Part shown: positions 45,571 to 53,749 of the stretch, piece by piece | How the letters are laid out: the number at the start of each line of letters is the position of its first letter | Position numbering within the stretch: the first letter of the stretch is position 1 | Assembly (NCBI RefSeq): GCF_001954135.1 | Contig: NZ_MBEQ01000088.1 | Coordinates: 1-64,000, forward strand | Source of the DNA: Mycobacterium sp. GA-1841 | Lineage (GTDB): Bacteria > Actinomycetota > Actinomycetes > Mycobacteriales > Mycobacteriaceae | Reading direction: 5' to 3' | Length of the DNA stretch: 64,000 nt | Position numbers and translations under genes: made by a program | The notes under the pieces: generated by a model | What the model was told of the DNA's origin: nothing | Database searches by the model: none | The model's input: the letters and a program-made list of their open reading frames with translations, nothing else

Positions 45571-46535
45571 CTCAGCCCAGCACCGAGAACACCGACAACG
45601 CCCGCGATGCCCTGATGGCGCTGCGTGCCGAGATCGCCAAGGTGGTGGTCGGGCAGGACGCCGTGGTGAGCGGGCTGGTGGTGGCGCTGCTGTGCCGCGG
45701 CCACGTGCTGCTGGAGGGCGTGCCCGGGGTGGCCAAGACGCTGCTGGTGCGCACCCTGGCCGCCGCCTTGCAACTGGATTTCAAACGCGTGCAGTTCACC
45801 CCGGACCTGATGCCCGGCGATGTGACGGGATCGCTGGTGTACGACGCGCGTACCGCCGAGTTCGAGTTCCGTGCCGGTCCGGTGTTCGCCAACCTGTTGC
45901 TGGCCGACGAGATCAACCGCACCCCGCCGAAAACCCAAGCGGCACTTCTGGAAGCCATGGAAGAGCGGCAGGTCAGCGTCGACGGCACGCCGCGTCCACT
46001 GCCGGACCCGTTCATCGTGGCGGCCACCCAAAACCCCATCGAATACGAGGGCACCTACCAGTTGCCCGAGGCACAACTGGACCGCTTCCTGCTCAAACTC
46101 ACGGTGCCGCTGCCGCCGCGGGACCAGGAGATCGCGATCTTGAGCCGGCACGCGCAGGGCTTCGACCCGCGTGACCTGTCCGCCGTGCAACCGGTGGCCG
46201 GGGCGGCGGAACTGGCAGCCGGACGCGAGGCTGTGCGCCAGGTTCTGGCCGGTGACGAGGTGCTGGGCTACATCGTCGACATCGTCGGGGCCACCCGGCA
46301 TTCGCCGTCGCTGCAACTGGGCGTGTCCCCGCGCGGGGCGACCGCGCTGCTGGCCACCTCACGGTCGTGGGCCTGGCTGTCGGGCCGCAATTACGTGACG
46401 CCCGACGACGTCAAGGCGATGGCCCGCTCCACGCTGCGCCACCGGGTGGCCCTGCGTCCGGAAGCCGAGCTGGAGGGCGCCACACCCGACGGCGTGCTGG
46501 ACGGCATCTTGGCTGCCGTACCGGTGCCGCGCTGA
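45567..46535 (+). CDS. moxR2: MoxR-type AAA+ ATPase (Rv3692-like)
   Basis: 322 residues. Walker A EGVPGVAKTLLV, Walker B LLLADEINRTPPK, sensor 1 AATQNPIEYEGTYQLPEA. MoxR ATPases act as chaperones for VWA/DUF58-type partners, and the DUF58 gene follows directly (TGATG overlap). GTG 45567 overlaps the previous stop; a longer upstream frame is the DUF4350 gene out of frame. Confidence 0.94.
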   Translation: MTQPSTENTDNARDALMALRAEIAKVVVGQDAVVSGLVVALLCRGHVLLEGVPGVAKTLLVRTLAAALQLDFKRVQFTPDLMPGDVTGSLVYDARTAEFEFRAGPVFANLLLADEINRTPPKTQAALLEAMEERQVSVDGTPRPLPDPFIVAATQNPIEYEGTYQLPEAQLDRFLLKLTVPLPPRDQEIAILSRHAQGFDPRDLSAVQPVAGAAELAAGREAVRQVLAGDEVLGYIVDIVGATRHSPSLQLGVSPRGATALLATSRSWAWLSGRNYVTPDDVKAMARSTLRHRVALRPEAELEGATPDGVLDGILAAVPVPR

Positions 46536-47857
46536 TGGTTCTCACCGGCCGCGCGGCTCTGGTGGCACTGGTGTGTGTGCTGCCGATCGCGCTGGCCCCG
46601 TGGCCGGCAACGGCTTTCGTGGTGTTGGCAGCGTTGTTGGCGGCCGGGGTGGCCGCTGACGTCGCACTGGCCGGCCGTATCGGCGGGTTGCAGCTGTCCC
46701 GCGGCGGGGATGCTACGGCGCGGCTGGGTCAGACCGGGGACGCCGTCCTTGCCGTGCACAACACCGGGCGACGACGGATCCGCGGCGCGATCCGCGACGC
46801 CTGGCCACCCAGCGCCACGGCACAACCGCGCGCACACCAGGTGAACATCGGTGCGGACCAACAGGTCCGATTGGTCACCCGACTGAATCCGGTACGGCGT
46901 GGCGACCAACGCTGCGAGTTGGTCACCGTGCGTTCGATCGGCCCCCTGGGTCTGGCCGGGCGCCAACGCTCAGCGCCGCTGCCCGGGCAGGTGCGTGTCC
47001 TGCCGCCCTTCCTGTCCCGCAAGCACCTGCCCTCGCGGCTGGCCCGGCTGCGGCAGTTGGACGGCGCGATTCCGGTGCTGATCCGCGGGCAGGGCACCGA
47101 ATTCGACTCGCTGCGTGAGTATGTCGTCGGCGACGACGTCCGTTCGATTGACTGGCGCGCCACGGCCCGCCGCGCCGACGTGGTGGTGCGCACCTGGCGT
47201 CCGGAACGGGATCGTCGGGTGGTGATCGTGCTGGACACCGGGCGTACCTCGGCCGGCCGCGTCGGCGTCGACCCCACGGCACGGGATCCGGGCGGCTGGC
47301 CCCGGCTGGACTGGTCGATGGACGCCGCACTGTTGCTGGCCGCGCTGGCGTCACGGGCCGGCGATCACGTCGATTTTTTGGCCATCGATCGGGTGACCCG
47401 CGCCGGGGTCTTCAATGCCTCACGCACTGAACTGCTGGCCACGCTGGTCTCGGCGATGGCGCCGCTGCAGCCGGCCTTGGTGGAATCCGATGCCACCGCG
47501 ATGGTTTCGGCGATATCGCGCCGGGTGCGGGGCCGGGCACTGGTGGTGCTGCTGACAGATCTCAACGCCTCGGCACTCGACGAGGGCTTGATGACGGTGT
47601 TGCCTCAGCTGTCGTCCCGCCATCAGGTGCTGCTGGCCGCGGTATCCGATCCGCGGGTGGACCAGTTGGCGGCAGGCCGTTCCGATGCCGCGCAGGTCTA
47701 TGACGCCGCCGCTGCCGAACGGGCCCGCAACGACCGTCGGGCCATCGCGTCACGGCTACGCGGGCACGGCGTCGATGTGGTCGATGCCGCGCCCGAGGAT
47801 CTGGCGCCCGCCCTGGCCGACCACTATCTGGCGATGAAGGCCGCCGGCAAGCTCTAG
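46535..47857 (+). CDS. DUF58 protein with N-terminal membrane anchor (Rv3693-like)
   Basis: 440 residues. Two hydrophobic segments in residues 5-50, then DUF58 with the signature EFDSLREYVVGDDVRSIDWR and a VWA-like C-terminal part starting VVIVLDTGRTSAG. Likely client/partner of MoxR. Ends 22 bp before a strong palindrome that separates it from the SpoIIM-like gene. Confidence 0.9.
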   Translation: MVLTGRAALVALVCVLPIALAPWPATAFVVLAALLAAGVAADVALAGRIGGLQLSRGGDATARLGQTGDAVLAVHNTGRRRIRGAIRDAWPPSATAQPRAHQVNIGADQQVRLVTRLNPVRRGDQRCELVTVRSIGPLGLAGRQRSAPLPGQVRVLPPFLSRKHLPSRLARLRQLDGAIPVLIRGQGTEFDSLREYVVGDDVRSIDWRATARRADVVVRTWRPERDRRVVIVLDTGRTSAGRVGVDPTARDPGGWPRLDWSMDAALLLAALASRAGDHVDFLAIDRVTRAGVFNASRTELLATLVSAMAPLQPALVESDATAMVSAISRRVRGRALVVLLTDLNASALDEGLMTVLPQLSSRHQVLLAAVSDPRVDQLAAGRSDAAQVYDAAAAERARNDRRAIASRLRGHGVDVVDAAPEDLAPALADHYLAMKAAGKL

Positions 47858-47879
47858 TTCCCGTGCGCGGCCCTTGCGC

Positions 47880-47935
47880 GAGCAGACACAAAACTGCCCA
47901 TTTTCGCGTGCGAAGAGGCAGTTTTGTGTCTGCTC
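47880..47935. repeat. Palindromic repeat copy B between DUF58 and SpoIIM-like genes
   Basis: A 19-bp perfect outer stem starting GAGCAGACACAAAACTGCC (47880-47898; other arm 47917-47935), with a further TTCGC/GCGAA inside. Copy A at 25422-25475 shares GCAGAC-x-CAAAACTGC and its complement. Both copies lie between convergent genes. Confidence 0.75.
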
Positions 47936-47946
47936 GGCGAAGTAGG

Positions 47947-48939
47947 TCAACCCGTCGGGACCACGTCGGGGGCGTCCTCCAGGTCGCCGCTCTCCCCGGC
48001 CCGGACGGCCTTGCGGCCGAAGTGGACCACGTAGCCAAGGAACGCGGCCTCGACGGCGACGCCGATGGCGATCCGCGCCCACGTGGGCAGCGCAGAGGGC
48101 GTCACGAGGGCTTCCACCAGGCCCGAGACGAGCAGCACGACCGCCAGCCCGATCGCGGCCGCGACGACTGCCCGCCCCTGTTCGGCAAGCACCTGGGCGC
48201 GGGGCCGGTCCCCGGGGGCGATCACCGTCCAGCCCAGCCGCATCCCCACCGCCGCGGCCAAAAACACGGCGGTCAGCTCGAGCAACCCGTGCGGGGTGAG
48301 CAGACCGAGGAACAGGCCGCCCTTGCCGGCGCTGAACATCAGCCCGGCGATCATGCCGAGGTTGGCCGCGTTCTGGAACAGCACATAGGGGATGGGCAGC
48401 CCGAGCAGGATCGCGAAGGCAATGCACTGGGCAGCCACCCAGGAGTTGTTCACCCAGACCTGCAACGCGAACGATCCGGCCGGGTGCTCGCTGTAGTAGG
48501 ACTCGAAATCGTGGTTGACCAATTCGTCGATCTCACTGGGGGTTCCGATGGCCGCGTGCACCTCGGGGTTTCCCGACACCCACAGCGCCAGCGCGACGGT
48601 CACGATGAAGAATGCCACCGCCGACCCGAGCCACCACCGCCAGGACCGGTAGGCCACCACCGGGAACGACACCGTCCAGAACCGGACGAACTCGCGCCAC
48701 AACGGGGCGTGCGCGCCGGTCACCGCGGCGCGGGCCCGCGCCACCAGCCCGGACAGCCGCCCGATCAACACCGAGTCCTGCGAGGCCGAACGCACCATCG
48801 ACAGATGCGTGGAAACCCGTTGATAGAGGTCCACGAGCTCGTCGACTTCGGCGCCGGTCAACTGTCGGCGTCGTTTTACCAACTGCTCCAACCGGTCCCA
48901 GGTGGGGCGATGGGCCACGACGAACGCATCGACATCCAC
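47947..48939 (-). CDS. Stage II sporulation protein M-like membrane protein (Rv3694c-like)
   Basis: 330 residues (same as M. tuberculosis). The N-terminal soluble part VDAFVVAHRPTWDRLEQLVK is followed by about five membrane segments; LTPHGLLELTAVFLA is the SpoIIM/DUF95 signature. Regularly found with MoxR, DUF58 and RDD genes. GTG 48939 sits 7 nt after a TAGGCT box. Confidence 0.9.
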   Translation of the reverse strand: MDVDAFVVAHRPTWDRLEQLVKRRRQLTGAEVDELVDLYQRVSTHLSMVRSASQDSVLIGRLSGLVARARAAVTGAHAPLWREFVRFWTVSFPVVAYRSWRWWLGSAVAFFIVTVALALWVSGNPEVHAAIGTPSEIDELVNHDFESYYSEHPAGSFALQVWVNNSWVAAQCIAFAILLGLPIPYVLFQNAANLGMIAGLMFSAGKGGLFLGLLTPHGLLELTAVFLAAAVGMRLGWTVIAPGDRPRAQVLAEQGRAVVAAAIGLAVVLLVSGLVEALVTPSALPTWARIAIGVAVEAAFLGYVVHFGRKAVRAGESGDLEDAPDVVPTG

Positions 48940-48946
48940 CCGACCA

Positions 48947-48952
48947 AGCCTA
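48947..48952 (-). promoter_or_regulatory. -10 box (TAGGCT) of the SpoIIM-like gene
   Basis: On the minus strand TAGGCT, 7 nt, GTG 48939: leaderless arrangement. Only 4 bp from the opposing -10 box of the RDD gene. Confidence 0.5.
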
Positions 48953-48956
48953 TCGG

Positions 48957-48962
48957 TAGCGT
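48957..48962 (+). promoter_or_regulatory. -10 box of the RDD gene
   Basis: TAGCGT, 8 nt, ATG 48971. Confidence 0.4.
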
Positions 48963-48970
48963 GTGGCGGT

Positions 48971-49810
48971 ATGGTCTCGCAGCCCGCGCCGGTGGTGACC
49001 GGGGACGCCGTCGTCCTCGATGTCGCGATCGCCCAGCTGCCGGTGCGCACGCTGGCCGCCCTGATCGACATCGTGGTGATCGCGGTTGGCTATGTCATCG
49101 GCGTGGTGTTGTGGTCGATCACGCTGAGTCAACTCGACGATGCGCTGTCGGCGGCCATCCTGATCATCTTCACGGTGCTGGCCCTCGTCGGGTATCCGGT
49201 GGTGATGGAGACCGCGACGCGGGGCCGCTCGCTGGGCAAGATGGCGCTGGGGCTGCGCGTGGTGGCCTCCGACGGCGGTCCGGAACGCTTCCGCCAGGCC
49301 CTGTTTCGCGGGCTGGCCGGCTTCGTCGAGATCTGGATGCTCACCGGTGGGCCCGCGGTGATCTGCAGTCTGTTGTCGGCCAAGGGCAAGCGCCTCGGTG
49401 ACATCTTCGCCGGCACCGTGGTGATCAGTGAGCGGGGACCGAAGCTGAATCCGCCGCCGGTCATGCCCCCGCCGCTGGCGTGGTGGGCGTCCTCGCTGCA
49501 ACTGTCCGGCCTCGGCCCCGAACAGGCCGAACTGGCCCGGCAGTTCCTGTCCCGCTCGGCACAACTCGACCCCCGGATACGTCACGAGATGGGCCGGCGG
49601 ATCTTCGCCGAAGTGGCCGCACGCATCTCACCCCCGCCGCCGCCCGGGGCGCCGCCGGAGTACGTGTTGGCCGCGGTGCTGGCCGAGCGGCACCGTCGTG
49701 CCCTGGCCCGGTTGATGCCACCAGCCCCACCGATCGCGTTCCCGGCGCCCTATTCGGGTTACCCACCATCGGCACCGCCACCGAACAGCGGGTTTGCTCC
49801 GCCGGGATAG
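48971..49810 (+). CDS. RDD-family membrane protein (Rv3695-like)
   Basis: 279 residues. Two to three membrane segments in the RDD domain (LPVRTLAALIDIVVIAVGYV, ATRGRSLGKMALGLRVV, KRLGDIFAGTVV), then a cytoplasmic helical tail and a Pro-rich end (PSAPPPNSGFAPPG). Function unknown; conserved divergent partner of the SpoIIM-like gene. Confidence 0.9.
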   Translation: MVSQPAPVVTGDAVVLDVAIAQLPVRTLAALIDIVVIAVGYVIGVVLWSITLSQLDDALSAAILIIFTVLALVGYPVVMETATRGRSLGKMALGLRVVASDGGPERFRQALFRGLAGFVEIWMLTGGPAVICSLLSAKGKRLGDIFAGTVVISERGPKLNPPPVMPPPLAWWASSLQLSGLGPEQAELARQFLSRSAQLDPRIRHEMGRRIFAEVAARISPPPPPGAPPEYVLAAVLAERHRRALARLMPPAPPIAFPAPYSGYPPSAPPPNSGFAPPG

Positions 49811-49850
49811 CTGTATGGGACATCACTGTCTCATTATGGCGCAAATGTGT

Positions 49851-49856
49851 TAGATT
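49851..49856 (+). promoter_or_regulatory. -10 box, leaderless promoter of the TetR gene
   Basis: TAGATT followed by 7 nt and ATG 49864. The region just upstream is AT-rich (TTATGGCGCAAATGTGT). Confidence 0.45.
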
Positions 49857-49863
49857 TTGACGC

Positions 49864-50448
49864 ATGACCAGTTCGGCGACGGTACACAGCGGACCGCGTG
49901 AGCGCACCCGCAAGGCGATCCTCGATGCCGCCATGACGGTGCTGGCCGACAATCCGTCGGCGTCCCTGACCGACATCGCCACCACCGCCGACGTCGGCCG
50001 CAGCACCGTGCACCGGTACTACCCGGAACGCACGGATCTGTTGCGCGCCCTGGCCCGTCACGTGCACGAGCTCAGCAATGCGGCCATCGACCGCGCCGAT
50101 CCCACCCACGGGCCGGCCTATGACGCCCTCCGCCGGGTGGTGGAGAGCCAACTCGACCTCGGCCCGATCGTGCTGTTCGTCTACAGCGAGCCGTCGATCC
50201 TGGCCGACCGCGAGCTGGCGGCGCACCTGGACACCGGCGACGAGGCGATCGTCGAGGTACTCAACCGAGCCTCGGTGGACCGGCCCGAATACCCGCCGTA
50301 CCCGCCCGGCTGGGCCCGGCGCGTGTTCTGGGCCCTGCTGGATGCCGGCTACGAAGCCGCCAAACAGGACGGCACACCGCGCCACCAAATCGTCGACGCC
50401 ATCATGACCAGCCTCACCGCGGGCACCGTGAATCTCCCGCGCGGCTGA
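49864..50448 (+). CDS. TetR-family transcriptional regulator
   Basis: 194 residues. HTH residues about 13-60: RKAILDAAMTVLADNP, LTDIATTADVGRSTVHRYY. The ligand domain is unremarkable. It precedes an MFS exporter by 24 bp and probably controls it. Confidence 0.88.
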   Translation: MTSSATVHSGPRERTRKAILDAAMTVLADNPSASLTDIATTADVGRSTVHRYYPERTDLLRALARHVHELSNAAIDRADPTHGPAYDALRRVVESQLDLGPIVLFVYSEPSILADRELAAHLDTGDEAIVEVLNRASVDRPEYPPYPPGWARRVFWALLDAGYEAAKQDGTPRHQIVDAIMTSLTAGTVNLPRG

Positions 50449-50472
50449 CCCCACTTTTCTGGAGCTCCCCGA

Positions 50473-51981
50473 ATGTCCACCCGCCTCGACGGCTCGCCGT
50501 CGGTCTCCACCCCCAAACGCGCCTGGGTGGCCCTGGCTGTCCTGGCGCTGCCCGTGCTGTTGATCGCGATCGACAACACCGTGTTGGCTTTCGCACTGCC
50601 GTCGATCGCCGAGGATTTCCGGCCCCCGGCCTCCACCCAGCTGTGGATCGTCGACGTCTACTCCCTGGTGTTGGCGGCGCTGCTGGTCGCCATGGGTGGT
50701 CTCGGTGACCGGTTCGGCCGACGCCGGCTGCTGTTGATCGGCGCCACCGGCTTCGCGGCGATGTCCGTGGCGGCCGCATTCGCGCCGAGTGCCCAGTACC
50801 TGGTGCTGGCGCGCGCCGTGCTCGGCGTGTTCGGCGCCATGTTGATGCCGTCGACGCTGTCGCTGATCCGCAACATCTTCACCGACGCGTCGGCCCGCCG
50901 GCTCGCGATCGCGATCTGGGCTTCCTGCTTCACCGCCGGATCCACCCTGGGCCCGATCGTCGGCGGGGCGCTGCTGCAACACTTCCATTGGGGCTCGGTC
51001 TTTTTGGTGGCCGTACCGATCCTGTTGCCCCTGCTGATCCTGGGCCCCAAGCTGGTGCCCGAATCGCGTGACCCCAATCCCGGTCCGCTCGATCTGGTCA
51101 GCGTGGCGTTGTCGTTCACCGCGATGCTGCCGTTCGTCTGGGCGATCAAGACCGCCGCCCATGACGGGTTGTCGGTCGTCGTCGCGGCGGCGTTCGTCGC
51201 CGGCATCGGCTCGGCCGCCCTGTTCGTTCGCCGGCAGCGGCGCAGCGCCACCCCGATGCTCGACATCGGCCTGTTCTCCTACGGCCCGTTCAGCTCGTCG
51301 ATCCTGGCGAACTTCCTGTCCATCGTGGGGTTGATCGGGTTCATCTTCTTCATCTCGCAGCACCTGCAGCTGGTACTCGGACTGTCGCCGCTCACCGCGG
51401 GCCTGGTGACGCTGCCCGGCGCGGTGGTGTCGATGATTGCCGGCATCGCCGTGGTGCAGGCCGCGAAACGTTTTGCGCCGCAGACGTTGATGATCACCGG
51501 GCTGATTTTCGTGGCCGCCGGGTTCATCCTGATCCTGCTGTTCCGCCACGATCTCTCGGTGGTCGCGGTGATCGTGTCGTTCGTCGTGCTCGAACTCGGC
51601 GTCGGCATCTCCCAGACGGTATCGAACGACACCATCGTCGCCTCGGTGCCGGCCGCCAAAGCCGGTGCGGCATCAGCTGTCTCGGAGACCGCCTATGAGT
51701 TGGGCGCGGTGGTGGGCACCGCGACCCTGGGCACCATCTTCACCGCGTTCTACCGCAACAACATTGCGTTGCCGGCCGGTTTGAGCCCGACGCAGGCCGC
51801 CGACGCCGGTGAGAGCATCGGCGGGGCGGTGTCGGTGGCGGCGGACGTGCCCGCGGCCACCGCGGCCCAACTGCTGGAGTCGGCCCGCACAGCGTTCGAT
51901 TCCGGCATCGCCCCGACGGCCATCATCGCCGCAGTGCTGGTGTTGGCGGCCGCCGGGATCGTGGCCGCGGCATTCCGCTGA
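50473..51981 (+). CDS. MFS drug/proton antiporter, 14-TM DHA2 type
   Basis: 502 residues with about 14 membrane segments. Motif A GGLGDRFGRRR in the first cytoplasmic loop and motif C-like GSTLGPIVGGALL mark an exporter, as in the EmrB/QacA group. An SD CTGGAG lies about 9 nt before ATG 50473. Co-transcribed with the TetR gene. Confidence 0.9.
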   Translation: MSTRLDGSPSVSTPKRAWVALAVLALPVLLIAIDNTVLAFALPSIAEDFRPPASTQLWIVDVYSLVLAALLVAMGGLGDRFGRRRLLLIGATGFAAMSVAAAFAPSAQYLVLARAVLGVFGAMLMPSTLSLIRNIFTDASARRLAIAIWASCFTAGSTLGPIVGGALLQHFHWGSVFLVAVPILLPLLILGPKLVPESRDPNPGPLDLVSVALSFTAMLPFVWAIKTAAHDGLSVVVAAAFVAGIGSAALFVRRQRRSATPMLDIGLFSYGPFSSSILANFLSIVGLIGFIFFISQHLQLVLGLSPLTAGLVTLPGAVVSMIAGIAVVQAAKRFAPQTLMITGLIFVAAGFILILLFRHDLSVVAVIVSFVVLELGVGISQTVSNDTIVASVPAAKAGAASAVSETAYELGAVVGTATLGTIFTAFYRNNIALPAGLSPTQAADAGESIGGAVSVAADVPAATAAQLLESARTAFDSGIAPTAIIAAVLVLAAAGIVAAAFR

Positions 51982-51995
51982 TCGACGGCAGGCGA

Positions 51996-52030
51996 TATGA
52001 TCTCCCTAATTCTGGATACGCGTGTTTCCA
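51996..52030 (+). promoter_or_regulatory. Promoter and possible operator of the DUF2236 gene cluster
   Basis: A TATGAT -10 box (51996-52001) is followed by an 18-bp imperfect palindrome TGGATACGCGTGTTTCCA (52013-52030, 14 of 18 positions symmetric). The site would overlap the transcript start. The adjacent TetR regulator is a candidate ligand. Confidence 0.35.
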
Positions 52031-52048
52031 CAATAGGGGGATGGCGGG

Positions 52049-52999
52049 ATGACCGACGTGATCGACCAGACCAGGATGGGCCGTCGAGCCCAGCAGTATC
52101 TGCCCGATTGGCAGCACACCACACCGACGCTGACCACCGCGCAGACCCGCATCCCGATCAACACGCCGATGCGGGAGGACTCCGCCCGGTGTGACCGCAC
52201 CCAAGTGCAGGACGCCTTCGACGGCTGGGCGGCAGCCGGATCGGCGGCCAATGTCGCCATGCAACTGGGCTGGCCAGAAGTTGCCTACGGCGTCATGGAG
52301 TCCAAGGTCGAGTCCGGGGCGCTGATGAAGCATCCCTGGAAACGCCTGCGCACCACCGAGCAGTACCTCGCGGTCGCGATTCTGGGGACCGACGAAGAAC
52401 GCGCCGCCTACCGCAAGGCGATCGACAGCGCACACCGCATGGTGCGCAACACTGCGACCTCACCCGTGAAATACAACGCGTTCAACCCGGAGCTTCAACT
52501 GTGGGTCGCCGCCTGCCTCTACATCGGCTTCGAGGACACCCACCAACTACTCCACGGCAGGATGAACGAGGAGCAGGCCGAGCAGTTCTATCAGTCCTCC
52601 AGCACGCTGGGCACCACGTTGCAGGTGACTGCCGACATGTGGCCGGCCTCGCGCAAGGAGTTCGACCACTACTGGAACGTCGCCTGCCAGCGGGTGACGT
52701 TCGACGACGCCCAAAAGCAATTCATCAACGATCTGATCGACCTGAAGATGATCACCCCGACGCTCGGGCTGCCGCTACGAGGGCTGTTGCGGTTCCTCAC
52801 GATCGGATTCCTCGCTCCGCTGTTCCGCGAAAAGCTCGGATTGGCCTGGAGCGCCAAGGATCAGCGGCGGTTCGACAACCTGTTCCTGTTCGTCGGCTTC
52901 GTCAACCGGTTCCTGCCACGGCCACTGCGGTTCTCCGCGTTCTACCTCATCATGCGCGATTTCCGGCTGCGGCTGCGCGAAAACAAGGCCCTCATCTAA
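52049..52999 (+). CDS. DUF2236 (MpaB-family, latex-clearing-protein-like) oxygenase
   Basis: 316 residues. Members of DUF2236 are heme oxygenases or transferases such as rubber oxygenase Lcp and MpaB. Here KHPWKRLRTTEQYLAVAILG, HRMVRNTAT and ELQLWVAACLYIGFED with nearby His residues fit the helical core. One or two hydrophobic C-terminal helices (LRGLLRFLTIGFLAPLF) could touch membrane. No secretion signal. Substrate unknown. It heads a cluster with three tiny membrane proteins. Confidence 0.82.
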   Translation: MTDVIDQTRMGRRAQQYLPDWQHTTPTLTTAQTRIPINTPMREDSARCDRTQVQDAFDGWAAAGSAANVAMQLGWPEVAYGVMESKVESGALMKHPWKRLRTTEQYLAVAILGTDEERAAYRKAIDSAHRMVRNTATSPVKYNAFNPELQLWVAACLYIGFEDTHQLLHGRMNEEQAEQFYQSSSTLGTTLQVTADMWPASRKEFDHYWNVACQRVTFDDAQKQFINDLIDLKMITPTLGLPLRGLLRFLTIGFLAPLFREKLGLAWSAKDQRRFDNLFLFVGFVNRFLPRPLRFSAFYLIMRDFRLRLRENKALI

Positions 53000-53019
53000 G
53001 GCACAGAAGGACATTCGAC

Positions 53020-53247
53020 ATGTTGAGAACCATCGGCCGCATCCTGGATCACAAGATGAAGGTCTCCGAGTACATCGGAACCCTGATCCTCATCGGGATC
53101 CCGTACGGAATCATCGGGGTGGTGTGGACCCTGACCCACACCTCTCACCTGTCCCAGATCGACAGCGCCTGGGACCAGGTCATTTCTTTTCTGGGGTCGA
53201 TCGTGTGCTGGCCCGTGCTGATCTTCGCGAACGTGACGATGACCTAG
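53020..53247 (+). CDS. Small two-helix membrane protein, paralogue 1
   Basis: 75 residues: basic start with GRILDHKMKVSE, helix 1 LILIGIPYGIIGVVWTL, short loop HTSHL, helix 2 ISFLGSIVCWPVLIFANVTM. About 50 of 71 aligned residues are identical to the protein at 53455-53673. SD GAAGGA precedes the ATG. I do not recognise a named family. Confidence 0.82.
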   Translation: MLRTIGRILDHKMKVSEYIGTLILIGIPYGIIGVVWTLTHTSHLSQIDSAWDQVISFLGSIVCWPVLIFANVTMT

Positions 53248-53259
53248 GAGGACACCCGA

Positions 53260-53451
53260 ATGATGGTTTTGGTCCGGCTCATCGACGTCGGCATGGAGTA
53301 TGTGAAGTTGTTGCTCGGACTCAACGGCGGGCCGGCGCGCCGCACCTTGGCCTGGATCTCTTTCCTGTCATTGATATGCGCGGGCGTGGCACTCATCGCG
53401 TGGGGCGTGTGGGCCATCCCGATGCTCGTCGACACCCTGAACGGACACTGA
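53260..53451 (+). CDS. Small two-helix membrane protein between the paralogues
   Basis: 63 residues: VRLIDVGMEYVKLLLGLNGG, then a membrane helix (LAWISFLSLICAGVALIAWGVW). Not related to its two neighbours. Strong SD GGAGGA. ATG 53260 or the next ATG codon. Confidence 0.8.
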   Translation: MMVLVRLIDVGMEYVKLLLGLNGGPARRTLAWISFLSLICAGVALIAWGVWAIPMLVDTLNGH

Positions 53452-53454
53452 GCG

Positions 53455-53673
53455 ATGATCGGCAAGATCCTGGACCACGAGATGAAGTTCTCCGAGTTTC
53501 TCGGGCTGCTGATCCTGATCGGGATTCCCTACTTCCTCGTCGGTGTCGGATGGACGCTCACCCACACCGCACACCTGGACGGCATCCACAGCAACACCGA
53601 CAAGGTGGTCTCGTTCCTCGGCTCGATCGTGTGCTGGCCGGTGCTGCTGATCTCCAACGTGACAATGACCTGA
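53455..53673 (+). CDS. Small two-helix membrane protein, paralogue 2
   Basis: 72 residues: GKILDHEMKFSEFLG, helix LILIGIPYFLVGVGWTL, loop HTAHLDG, helix VSFLGSIVCWPVLLISNV, ending TMT like paralogue 1. Three nt after the preceding stop, so translationally linked. Confidence 0.82.
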   Translation: MIGKILDHEMKFSEFLGLLILIGIPYFLVGVGWTLTHTAHLDGIHSNTDKVVSFLGSIVCWPVLLISNVTMT

Positions 53674-53685
53674 GCGCTGCGATCA

Positions 53686-53742
53686 CGAAAGTGACGCTAT
53701 GGCCGTAGTTTTCGACGCGTAACCACCTCAGCGTCACTTTCG
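53686..53742. terminator. Palindrome between the small membrane gene cluster and the carotenoid oxygenase
   Basis: CGAAAGTGACGCT (53686-53698) and AGCGTCACTTTCG (53730-53742) pair perfectly; the 31-nt loop holds no gene. Another convergent-end palindrome, unrelated in sequence to copies A and B. Confidence 0.55.
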
Positions 53743-53749
53743 CCGGAGA

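Noticed and set aside
53020..53673. Small membrane proteins as a holin or toxin-antitoxin module
   Set aside because: No antitoxin-like DNA-binding or RNA partner is visible, and they follow a metabolic-type oxygenase gene.
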